A DNA stretch of 64,000 bases. Origin: Chrysaora quinquecirrha. Its lineage: Eukaryota > Cnidaria > Scyphozoa > Semaeostomeae > Pelagiidae. The stretch covers positions 168,523 through 232,522 of the forward strand of contig JACTAT010000002.1 of assembly GCA_014526335.1 (NCBI GenBank). The letters run 5' to 3'. Of the stretch, positions 14,101-27,100 are shown piece after piece (positions within the stretch are counted from its first letter, which is position 1; each line of letters starts with the position of its first letter). The notes below the pieces were generated by a model. The model saw only the letters and a list, made by a program, of their open reading frames with translations, made no database searches and had not been told where the DNA came from. Both the position numbers and the translations under genes were made by a program.

Positions 14101-17100
14101 ATTGATACCACATAGCATGGTCAATAGTGCTTCCGCAAAAGATGGCGGCCGTTTTTGCCTACTGTTTTCATTAAGGATTTTCGAAAGGAATTCTGGGAAT
14201 AATTTCCTTAGTTACGTATTTTACATAGCTGCAGACGTTGAATTCGTAGCTAGGGAAATTATTCCCAGAATTCCCTTCGTAAAACCTTATGAAAAACAAG
14301 GGGTTGACAGAAACGGCGGCCATCTTTTGCGGCAACCTCTATTTTCCAACACCATGATCTTAATCTGAAATAGATAAAACCATCTCGCTGAGCCGTTCTA
14401 TTCCAGTTAGAGGAATTGAATTCAAGTAAGGCAATTAGACATAAGGTCCTTATAACTAAATCTATACAAATTATATATATGATAAATTCAAAAATATAGA
14501 CGACTTTTTTCAACATTTCGATCCATGATCTTCATAAGTATCTTTCAGGAAAAGCAGTAAAGAAGGCCACACTGACTCTGCTGCATTGTCCATATTTTTA
14601 TCGCCTGACTGTTTCGGAAAATTCTATTTGATAATATATGAAGATGTGCCAAACCTTTACACATAGTTCTGTTTTCTATAGTGTATCCACTGAAACAAGA
14701 ACAGTCGTATCCACCAAACGTATTGTTGCAAATATGTTGACAGTCATTCGTTGCAGGGGAATTGCATTCATTTGTATCTACGAGAAAGAAGAATCATTAC
14801 AGTAATGTGGGGAAAATGCTTTAATAAATGCCTTCAGTCTTGAAACGCTCATATTTCGGAATACACGCATTTTTTATAAGGAAAATCGGCTAAGGCTTAG
14901 TACTGAAAAATTCTTAACTGATGGCCAAATTTGAGTACTCCTTTATTTTTTATTTTTTATTTCTTTTAAATAAACCAAGGGGTACGGAACTAATATATAC
15001 TGTACTTGACTTCAGTTGCTTGCTTGCCTTCGCTAGTTGTGGCTTGAACTATTAGAAACATGAATCCATTCAAAGATCTTATGTTTCACATTCCTTAGAC
15101 GTCTCTGATCCAGTACTAGAAATTTCTTAACTGTTTGCCTATTCGAGTACTACCTCCTTATAAAAATGCCTTCCTTTAAAAAAAATGCGGGTAATAAATG
15201 CAAAGATATGGGGTCTCCTAGGATGCCATGCCGCATGTTGCCATTGCTTGAACTCTGATTAAGTTAAGCTGAGACCAGGTCAAGATCAACTCTTTTCTTA
15301 AAGAGTATTCAGCAAGCTGAATCATCAGCGATCACGAAAGTCTGCATTTTAGTGTGTCATGGTTTGAAGCAAGGCCAGAGTTACTTGAAAAGTTGAGTGG
15401 ACCTTGAAAGCACGGACAATGGCATTGAAAGTATGCGTATACAACATGATCCATATTTAAACCCCCACAAAACAGTTTCTTACTGCAAAGGCAGAACGTA
15501 TTCGATTTGTTTTACTCGTCTCTAATTGGTCCCTTTTTCTAAGGGAATTTGCTATCGAGTGTCCAAAAAGCCTAATATTTTAGACGGTTTCCCTCGTCTA
15601 ATCAGATATATGTGTGTCTAATCAGTATCTAAACTATTTATAAAATGGTCCAATTGGACGAAGCGCTAAGATGATTGCATCTGGATAATGGTCCAATTGG
15701 ACAACGGTATCTAATCAACGTCTAAAATTTAGACACTCAATTGACACGTTTCCTTACAATGCCTGGTTCACGAATATCCAGCATATGAAAAGTTTCCCCA
15801 AGAGATTCATGGACAATAAAGAAGCATTAACAATAACACACTTTCTAGATACCCAGCATATTAACTAAGGCAACAACTTCCTACAAGCATCATTCGTATC
15901 AAAAGAGCATGGATTCACATACGATCCTATGGCAGTAATTAATAGAAATTATCTAAGCATACATACCAGAGCAGAAAGTTCCGTTTCCTGTGAATCCTTT
16001 GTTGCAGGCACAGTTGAATGATCCAGCAGTATTAGAGCAATTTGCCAGGCTGTGACAGTTGTGCTGGTTAGTGGTACATTCATCTATGTCCCCACAGGTG
16101 TAACCATTCTGTCCTAAAGAATATCCAGAGAAACAGGAGCAATTGTAGCTACCCAAAGTATTTGTACATATCTGATTGCACTGGCTTGTATTGGTCACGC
16201 ATTCATCAAAGTCTGGAAGGATGCAAAAGGAAAAACAATTACAAACTCAAAGTACATGATTGCTGGACAGATGCAGAATTGCAATAGCAGCTTTCCCTGT
16301 GGATTTGTTACATCAACAAAAGTAAACATTGCTATCAATAGATCTTTTGAACTTACTATTAACAGAGGAGCTCCTCTACTCAAATATTGATATTGGGGTG
16401 CACTTAAACCTATTTGTTTAAGCCTGGTTCCCATTGCATTGTAAGAGCATTGGCAACAGTCAGCGACGCTCTGCATAGGTCAGGTCCCCAAATTTTAATG
16501 GGAACACTTCCTTCCAATCATTACAACTACGCTGATTACGAATCAGAAGGATTTGGAGAGTTGAAGCAAGTAACTCTTAAGACTCTTCTGATCAAGGGAT
16601 AATTTTTATGGGAACACATGTCACCGACAACATCGATATTGTTGGAAAGTGGTCACATGGTTGGTTACTCAAGTGCAGCTAACCAACCATAGGAAAGCCA
16701 ACCAATGCGTTTCTTTCTCTTTGTTCCTGTCAGGAAATTTTAATCACGCACGAAACTTTAATCACACACGAAGGTGTTCCCATTCAGAAAATTTTAATCA
16801 CACACGAAACTTTAATCACACAGGAAGGTGTTCTGTCGCTGACTGTTTCCCGATGAATGGGAACACCTTTTACTTGATCTTAATGGAAGCTGAAATGGAC
16901 AACAGGTTGCAGGCTCTTAAGCTATGGCTTAACTTGGACGACACTGTACTCGATGTGTCTCCCAGGTCGGCTAAACATGCAAGTGACAAGCAACATGTCC
17001 CCCGAGTCATTTGCATGTCTCCCAGAAACATTTGCATGTCCCTTGTTTGCTAAAAGGTTTCCGAGGTGGTTAAACTGGGGGACACCAAGGGGACATCAAT

Positions 17101-18895
17101 GACACGCGCGAAATGTATTCTAGTTTAGCCAGACTTTTACAATCTTATCAAAACCAGGCTTTAAGGCCTGGCTAAATTAGAAGACATGTCCCCTGGATGT
17201 CTCCAAGTTTAGCCACGTCAGAAACATTGTAGCGTGTGACAAAATTTGTAGCAAGATACCGGGCAGTGGATGTAGCGGAGTTCATTTCATAAAGCAATAA
17301 CAAGATGACTTACCATAGCACTTTCTGCCATCTCCAGTGTATCCAACTGGACAAGCTGCACAATCGGCATGTCTAGTTACAAAATTGTCCGTACAATTGA
17401 CCCCTTGGAAGCATGGATCACTGACACAGAAGCTAGTAACTGTCTGGCAGTATGCACCAGAAAAACCAGCAGGACAAGTACATGAACCAAAATGCATAAG
17501 ATTATTGGCGGTCTCTCCTAGAACACTGATTTGAGAAGCATTGCAAGAAGCACCGTTTAAGCAGTAACATATTGTGACTACTGGTGAAAAGTGCCAGTTC
17601 TGTTTTCGGAATCAGTTACTTGGAATGTCAAACGGAAGTCGGTGCTGTTAACAAACCATGTGACAAAGCCAGTCAAAGGATCCACAGTGACGCTTGTTCC
17701 ATTGGCAAAGACAGAGAAAGTCGCATTTCCTGTTACGTTTGTTAAAATGCTGAAATTGAATGCTTCGCCATATGTTACTAACAAAGTAGCAGGTCCAAGA
17801 ACTGAAGGAGGATAAGTGGCTGGAAAAGAGAATGAATACTATTTGTTAAAAATAGGCTTTTGAGATCTTGTCTTGATCTTGAAGAGTTAACAATAATTTG
17901 CTCAAGAAAATCTTAATTAATGGTTATAACAGAAATTGAATCAGGAATGGAGTTGTTGGGAGAACGAGATCACTCCATGTAATGTGCTGTGGGGAGGCAT
18001 CCTGTGGAAGTACAGTGGCAGATGTGTAGAACGGTGTGGTCACATCATGATTGTAGTGGCGAGTATTAAGTACGTTGGGGATAACTTGGAGTACGGTGGG
18101 GGCGAAATATGTTGTTATTAACTGAATAATCGGAAATCAGACAGGGGCGTCAAATATTGTCTGTTTTGGCAACAATCGTGGGGTCTTCTCCGTTATGAAA
18201 CTTGTCTTAAGGGTGAAGATGCAAGCAATGAGGGCAATCCTGATCAGGGAGCAGGTCAGGGAGTAGGCCTAACAGCCATACAACTAATGCGAGCCTGCAG
18301 CTTGTGCTTCCAGGTTGATACTCTGGAACAAATATACTGGTAACTCATTAGCAACCTAAAAGGAATGAATAGCTCTCTTGACCCCCCGTTTGGTGGAAGT
18401 GATCCTGACCAAATACGAATCAAACCGAATTAACGCCAAAAAGCACTTGGCTGAACAGGGAATGAATTAAGGTGTGCGAGCGCACCTAGCACCAGTTTAC
18501 TGGAAAGGCATAAAAAAGGAAGAAGAATGAAGCAAGTCAAAGAAGAAGAAAAAGGCGAAGAAGAGGAGGAAGGAAAGGAAAAAGAAGAATAAGAAGGAGA
18601 CGGGAAAGAGAAAGAAAAAAGAAGGGGCTGAAGAAAAAGAAGACAGGGAAGAAGAAGATGATGATGATGAAGAAGAGAAGAAGGGCAAGAAGAAGACGGA
18701 AATGCAAAGAAGAAGAACAAGAAAAAGAAGCACAAGAAGTACTGGAAGAACAAGAAGAACAAGAAGAAAAGGAGAAAAAACAAAAAAAAGGAAGGAAAAA
18801 AGGGAAGACGAAAAGGACAAAGAAGAAGAAGAAGAAGAAGAAGAAGAAGAAGAGAAGAAGAAGAAGAAGAAGAAGAAGAAGAAGAAGAAGAAGAA

Positions 18896-18927
<32 letters not shown>

Positions 18928-20740
18928 AGAGGAAGAAGAAGAAGAGGAAGAAGAAGAAGCACAAGAAGTGCTGGAAGAACAAGAAGAAAAAGAAGGAAAA
19001 GAGGGAAGATGAAAAGGAAGAAGAAGAAGAAGAAGAAGAAGAAGAAGAAGAAGAAGAAGAAGAAGATGAAGAAGAAGAGGAAGAGAGAGAAAAACATGAG
19101 GCAGAAAAAGGCTGATGATTTGATACTTACCAACTTGTACTTTGTCGGCCTCGAATTGAGTTTGAGCTACTTTACTGTCAGTGGCGGATGTGATATCAGC
19201 AGTGATAGCAATATCAAAAAGACATTGTTCATTGGTTGCGCCACACGTAGCAATAGCTTGTTGCAACAGGGCACTATTATTACCAAACAGAGCAAGGACG
19301 TTATCAGCAAAAACAGGAACAAATGACCAATCATAATCTAGAAATTCTTTGGAGAATAAGGAATTACCAGTGACATTCCCTGAAATTGAGTGAATTTTAA
19401 TTGAATCAAAGATAATAACCGAAATCTACAGAAAAACAATATTAAAAATGGGTTTTAAACAACCTTGAGCACAGTGGTGCTTTTGCAGTTGCCGGAATTA
19501 GTAGCTCATAAGCCAGAACACTCGCGAAGATAAAGGACATATTATATAAGTGGTCTAAACTGGACATCCTCAAATCACCGGTATTTCAGCATAGCTGAAT
19601 GGAATTAAAAAATTGTGAAATATCAAGAGCAGAGAAAACAGCTAACTAGTGCCCAGCTTCTTTGAATGCTAGCGACGTCTTCATTACTTATGGCGTCCTA
19701 TTGCTAACACAGTCTATCATGATGCTCAGGGCCATCAATAGCCAGAGCGGGCCCCGGGATAATGTAATCGTACCAGGCCTTTCGCGGGAGAAGAATAAGA
19801 GAATTTTCAATTTTAGCGGGCCCCTTAACAGCCCGAGCCCCGGTCCTCTGATCCCGTTGGACCCCCCTTTCGACGGTACTGATGATGCTAACGACTGCAG
19901 GATTAAATAAAATATCCGAAATACTTACAAAATCTTCCGAATCCGTAGTAGATTTCTTGCTGTGTTGAGTTGATTGAGATAGACGTGCCATCAGGTCTTG
20001 TAAAATCATCATTGATGTTATCGTTCTTTATGCCAACAAGACCCTCAGTTTGATTTGACAAAGATGGGATCAAAGATAATTGCGTCAGAAGCTGATTTTG
20101 TAAGACTTCGACCACGAGCCCAACGCCAGACTCAAAGTATACAGAGAGCTCTTTCTTTGTTCCAACCGACCATGTTATATCCGTATCGTTGATAGTCTGA
20201 GTTGTGTTGAAAGAAGTTAAGCTGTACTCTTGTTTGTTGACATACAGAGTGACAACTCCAGCTGAAGAAAAAATAGATTTAGTCAAAAAAATGTGAGTTT
20301 GTTCGCTTTTAATTAAGCTTATAATTAGTTTTATATTTATTTATTTTACAAATAGCAAGATAGCTAGTTAGTCAGTCAGTTAATTAGTAAGCAAATAAGT
20401 AAGGTAGCTAATAAGTAATACTTAGTTACTTATTTTGTTACTCTGTTATTTGCTAGTTACTTAGTTTCTTAGTTAGTTACTTAGTTACTCATTTAGTTGG
20501 TTAGTTTTTTAGTTAGTTAGTTAGTTTTAGTTAGTTACTTAGCAAGTTATTTAGCTAGTTAGTTAGCTGGCTAGCTAGTCGCATTAATTACCTAGCTTGA
20601 TAGCTGTTAGTTATGAAGTTTCTTGGGTAGTAAGCAAAGTTGTTATTTAAGTGGTTAGCTGGTTGGTTGTTTGATATGTTGGTTGGTTGGTAAGTTAACT
20701 AATCGGTAAGTTAGTTAGTAAGTTATTTACTTACTTAGTG

Positions 20741-20771
<31 letters not shown>

Positions 20772-20834
20772 AAGTTCGTTAGTTAGTTAGTTAGTTAGTT
20801 AGTTGGTTGGTTAGTTAGTTAAATAGTTGGTTAG

Positions 20835-20871
<37 letters not shown>

Positions 20872-20877
20872 AAGTTC

Positions 20878-20908
<31 letters not shown>

Positions 20909-20929
20909 GGTTAGTTAGTTAAATAGTTG

Positions 20930-20984
<55 letters not shown>

Positions 20985-21005
20985 GGTTGGTTAGTTAAAT
21001 AGTTG

Positions 21006-21045
<40 letters not shown>

Positions 21046-21139
21046 CTAATTTAGTTAGTTAGTCAGCTAGTTAGTTAGTTAGTTAGTAAGTTAGTTAGTT
21101 AGTTAGTTGGTTAGTTAGTGAGTTAGTTAATTAATTTAC

Positions 21140-21171
<32 letters not shown>

Positions 21172-24100
21172 GAGTTAGTTAGTTAGTTATTCTATTAGTT
21201 AGTCAGTTAAGTTGGCTTAGTTAAAAAATTTTAAGTTTTTTAAAGTTTGCGCCTCGCAATTATTCTTCCATAATCCCTACATTTCAGTATTTAGAGCTGT
21301 ATATACTAATAAACTATTTTCATATAAAAATATTCCGTAGCAACACATTTAATTCAACGTAACCCGTTGAATTACATTAATCTGTACTTTGATCTAAGCC
21401 AAATAGCATTACATTAAAACAAAAACTCACATGTTACATTTTGATAAATTTCTACAACAGCTCCTTGTGTTGAGGTCATCGCAAAACCACAATACACTGT
21501 AGCCTTTGACTGTGATAAGGTAGCATTGGCAAGAACTACAGCTTTACACATTCTGGCATGCACTGTAAACTCTGTGCTGTTCTTGATTGCAAGCAATACG
21601 TAGTCGCCGATTCCGTTGAACGTGTAAGTGTGGCCGTCGAGTGTAGTGACGTGCGGGTCTCCCCAAAAGAATGCTAAGCGATAAAAAGAAAAAGGATATC
21701 TTAAACCAATCACAGCAAAGCCTCTGAATAGCGGCCACTTATAGATCCAAAGTCAAGTGGCCGTTACTGAGAGGTGGCCGCTAGTCGGAGGTTTAAAAAT
21801 ACTATGGGAAAGCGTTTGGGACTAAAGATTAGTGGACGTCATAGGGAGGTGGCCGCTTATCGGAGGTGGCCACTATAAGAGGTTCGGCTGTATGCCATTT
21901 AACATCGCTATAGCTACAAGTATTTGAAGCTGGCATTCGTGCTGGTCTTAGAAGAGGGCTACAGACCCCAAAGAAAGTGTATAAAGTGAATCGACAAGGC
22001 TAAAGCTGGCCGGATCAGTTACTCTCAGATACCATAAATAAACTTTTGTCAATTAGTACAAAACACAAAATCACTTCGTGCCTAACTTTCTTTACAGTTA
22101 TTTAACAAAACTTCAGAATTGCTATAAACATTTAGTATGCCCGAAAATGTTTCCGCTGTTTATCGCAATTCTGAAGTTATTTAATAGTCCTATTCAAAAC
22201 ACTTCTGTCATAAATGTCGTATTTCATCTTACTTCAATGTCATCGTCATATTTCGACGTCTTTGATCGTAGTTTTGTAATGTGCTAGTCCTTCTTTCTTC
22301 ATCGCACGAAATCGTCTTTCATTGCGTACTTCATAGTATATTTACTATGAATCTGTCGTCATTAACGTATCTCATCGTTCTCGTCGTACTGAATCGTATT
22401 TTGTTATATTTTGTCGATCGATTAAGCGCATTATAACGTCATCGTCGTCTCTTATCGTCATCATCGTATTTAATCGTCTTTCTTCATATTGAATCATGTC
22501 CTGTCACTTTATTATATCTGTTCATCGTATTTTCATGGTATTACATTGTACTTTATCGTATTCTGTTGCAGTTACCGCATCTAAACGTCCTTCATCGTCT
22601 TCCACTGTAATTCATCACATTTGACTGCATAGGCATAGGTTACTTACCGAAGAAAGGAGATCTATAGAAGCCATGAATTGGTAAAGGACTCTTTTCTTCG
22701 TACAAGTTACACAATGCGGATTTTTGACAACAAAAGCCGAAAGCTTCCGTGTCAGCGACAACAGCCTCAGATCGTGATCTTCTTCGCATGGCTGAGGAGC
22801 TTCTAATTAGGTCCAGTCGTATTGCTGAGAAATGAACGTGCTCGTTAGAAGCTCAGTAGATTCAGAATCAACTGATCGAATCAATGCCTGGGTCGATGGA
22901 TCGTAACAACATTGTACGTGATAGGACAGAGACGTGAAAGAGAAAAACCATGTTGCTCTTGACTTATAGCACACAGTACCGGATGCTATTTGGGAGAATC
23001 TGAATCTCCGATCTCGAATGGCCTGCCACAATCCACGAGGACATTGGCTTTCACTGTGGGACTTAATCGCATTGATATAAGCAGCTGATGGCTGAAGTTG
23101 GTACCAAGCATTACATTTAGCAGCATAATTAACAACATTGCTTGCAAGCTTCCACATCCACCTTCCCGCGAAACCTGTATTACCTTTGACTTGATCAAAC
23201 CTGTAGGTCTTAACCCCAGCTGTGTTTAATATTTTCTGAAATATGTTAGTGGTTTCTGTAGTTGTATATCCAAGACGTGGCTTGATCCATTCTTGATCCC
23301 ACAGCATACCAATGTCATCGTAAACATAGATAACACACGTCGATGCACCATCAGTTGCTATGTTGATTTGAAATGTGACAAACTGCAACGAAAAATGAAA
23401 TTCTGTTTTGAATTTGCTGTAAACAAGTTGTTAATAAAGAAATACAGTAAAAATTATCAGTTTTAAGACAGTCTTTGCTAAAACGTCTACTGTAAAACTA
23501 TCTGTTTATATATATATATGTTCACTGCTGGATTTACACATGAATGTTGCATTCTGTATTGCATGTGTTGTATTGCATTATATTGTATTGTTTCTCTGCA
23601 TTTATGCTGTACATTAGGAATGTATTGCAAGTAACGTATTGTTTTGTATTGTATTGCACTGTATTTTATTGTATTATATTTTATTGTATTGCATTGTATT
23701 GTATTGTGTTGTATTGTACTGTATTGAATTGCATTGTATATATAACATGTCGCACATTATTTATGTATTGCAAGCATCGTATTGTTTTTGTATTGTTTTG
23801 TATCGTATTGTATTGCACTGTACTGAATTATACTGCACTGCACTGATCGATTGTGTCGCAATGTATTGCAATGTTTTTTATTGAATTGTATTTTACTGTA
23901 TTAAATTGTACTGTATTGCATTGTGTTGCATTGTATTGTATTGTATTGTATTGCATTGTATTGAATTGTATTGAACTTTGTGTTGTATTGTACTGAATTG
24001 AATTGTATTGTATTGTTTTGAACTGTACTGTGTTGTATTTTACTGCATTGCATTGTATTGAATTGTATTGAACTTTGTGTTGTATTGTACTGAATTGAAT

Positions 24101-27100
24101 TGTATTGTATTGTTTTGAACTGTACTGTGTTGTATTTTACTGCATTGTATTGTATTGAATTGTATTGAACTTTGTGTTGTATTTTACTGCATTGTATTGT
24201 ATTGATTTGTATTGAACTTTACTGTGTTGTACAGTACTGAATTGTATTGTATTGAATTGTATTGAACTTTGTGTTGTATTTTACTGCATTGTATTGTATT
24301 GAATTGTATTGAACTTTGTGTTGTATTTTACTGCATTGTATTGTATTGATTTGTATTGAACTTTACTGTGTTGTACAGTACTGAATTGTATTGTATTGTA
24401 CTGTGTTGTATTGTACTGAATTGTATTGTATTGTTTTGCATAGTACTGTATTATATTGCATTGTATTGTATTGAATTGTATTGAACTTTGTGTTTTATTG
24501 TACTGAATTGAATTGTATTGTATTGTTTGAACTGTACTGTGTTGTATTCTACTGCATTGTATTGTATTGAATTGTATTGAACTTTGTGTTGTATTTTACT
24601 GCATTGTATTGTATTGATTTGTATTGAACTTTACTGTGTTGTACAGTACTGAATTGTATTGTATTGTACTGTGTTGTATTGTACTGAATTGTATTGTATT
24701 GTTTTGCATAGTACTGTATTATATTGCATTGTATTGTATTGAATTGTATTGAACTTTGTGTTTTATTGTACTGAGTTGAATTGTATTGTATTGTTTGAAC
24801 TGTACTGTGTTGTATTTTACTGCATTGTATTGTATTGAATTGCATTGAACTTTGTGTTGTATTTTACTGCATTGTATTGTATTGATTTGAATTGAACTTT
24901 ACTGTGTTGTACAGTACTGAATTGTATTGTATTGTACTGTGTTGTATTGTACTGAATTGTATTGTTTTGTATTGCATAGTACTGTATTATATTGCATTGT
25001 ATTTTATTGATTTGTATTGAACTTTACTGTGTTGTACAGTACCGAATTGTATTGTATTGTATTGTGTTGTATTGTACTGAATTGTATTGTATTGTTTTGC
25101 ATAGTACTGTATTATATTGCATTGTATTGTATTGAATTGTATTGTATGGTCTTAAATTGTATGTACAAACCTACCTGGTTCGGTCCTACGTAAAACTCAG
25201 ATGGAAACGGCGTTCCTTTCTTCCATGTTGCAACCAAAACATTAGTGGCGTTAAATGAAGAGTCACACGTTCCTGAGCTGCCATACAACGTAAGGAATTG
25301 TTTCGTTTGCTGGAAAATTTTCACACTCGCTGCGTCTGTCTGAGTTGACTGATGGGAACTATAAGTATAGCCTCCGTCATAACCAGATACGTAAGTGCCG
25401 AGCCTCAGATCTATATCGTTCCAATACGCAAATAACAAGTCGGGTCCTGCTTTGGGGCCAGGGTTCCAAGTACAGTATTGTAATCCAAAGCTTATCAATC
25501 CATTGACACAGATCTAAGGAAGAATCACAAAGTTTATTGTCGTCTTTATAATTTGCGCGCGAAGCAAGCGGATCTGACTCAGGAATTACACTCATTTTTT
25601 AAGAAACTATGCTCTGAGCCATATATAAGGGTTTCTTAACTTTGAGCACAATAGACCTTTCCGACGGAAGGCCGCCAAAACGGTCAAGCATTGCTTATAA
25701 AGCAAATCTCAAATGTTTGACCAACAATGCTTGATCATTTGTCAGGTTCCAAGTTAACCAAAGCTTGATAGGATGTGTCAAGTCAAAGCAACCAGAAAAA
25801 TTTTGACCTAGCCATGACTATGTCTTGTTTTGTGACGTGGCCAAACGGTCAAGCATTGCTTATAAAGCAAATCTCAAATGTTTGACCAACAATGCTTGAT
25901 CATTTGTCAGGTTCCAAGTTAACCAAAGCTTGATAGGATGTGTCAAGTCAAAGCAACCAGAAAAATTTTGACCTAGCCATGACTATGTCTTGTTTTGTGA
26001 CGTGGCCAAACGGTCAAGCATTGCTTATAAAGCAAATCTCAAATGTTTGACCAACAATGCTTGATCATTTGTCAGGTTCCAAGTTAACCAAAGCTTGATA
26101 GGATGTGTCAAGTCAAAGCAACCAGAAAAATTTTGACCTAGCCATGACTATGTCTTGTTTTGTGACGTGGCCAAACGGTCAAGCATTGCTTATAAAGCAA
26201 ATCTCAAATGTTTGACCAACAATGCTTGATCATTTGTCAGGTTCCAAGTTAACCAAAGCTTGATAGGATGTGTCAAGTCAAAGCAACCAGAAAAATTTTG
26301 ACCTAGCCATGACTATGTCTTGTTTTGTGACGTGGCCAAACGGTCAAGCATTGCTTATAAAGCAAATCTCAAATGTTTGACCAACAATGCTTGATCATTT
26401 GTCAGGTTCCAAGTTAACCAAAGCTTGATAGGATGTGTCAAGTCAAAGCAACCAGAAAAATTTTGACCTAGCCATGACTATGTCTTGTTTTGTGACGTGG
26501 CCAAACGGTCAAGCATTGCTTATAAAGCAAATCTCAAATGTTTGACCAACAATGCTTGATCATTTGTCAGGTTCCAAGTTAACCAAAGCTTGATAGGATG
26601 TGTCAAGTCAAAGCAACCAGAAAAATTTTGACCTAGCCATGACTATGTCTTGTTTTGTGACGTGGCCAAACGGTCAAGCATTGCTTATAAAGCAAATCTC
26701 AAATGTTTGACCAACAATGCTTGATCGTTTGTCAGGGCCAAAGTTAACCAGAGATTGATAGGATTTGTCCAACCAAAGAAACCAGAAAGAGTTTTGAAGT
26801 AACCATGACTATGAACTTACATAGAGAACTTTGTGGATTGTATTGCCAAGCGGTATACCAGAGGATATTTGTGCAGTAAGGGCTGAATCATCAACTCCGG
26901 ATGAAAGTGACAGCTGGTCATAATAGAACAAGCGGTCCTCTGCAAAGAAAATATATACGGTCATATATTACTCTCTATTCTGCAATTGTACGAGCGATTT
27001 GAATTGTCAGGGGTTGGAAAAATTATATATAAGAATACGCTCTACTTTTGTTCTGCATAGAGAAATTCCAAAAGAATATCAGTCTGAATTTCCGCAGAAT

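Noticed and set aside
18430..19326. Poly-Glu/Lys and poly-Ser/Leu/Phe proteins on both strands
   Set aside because: They are translations of the GAA/AAG microsatellite; only the first part of the minus frame (E12) is real.
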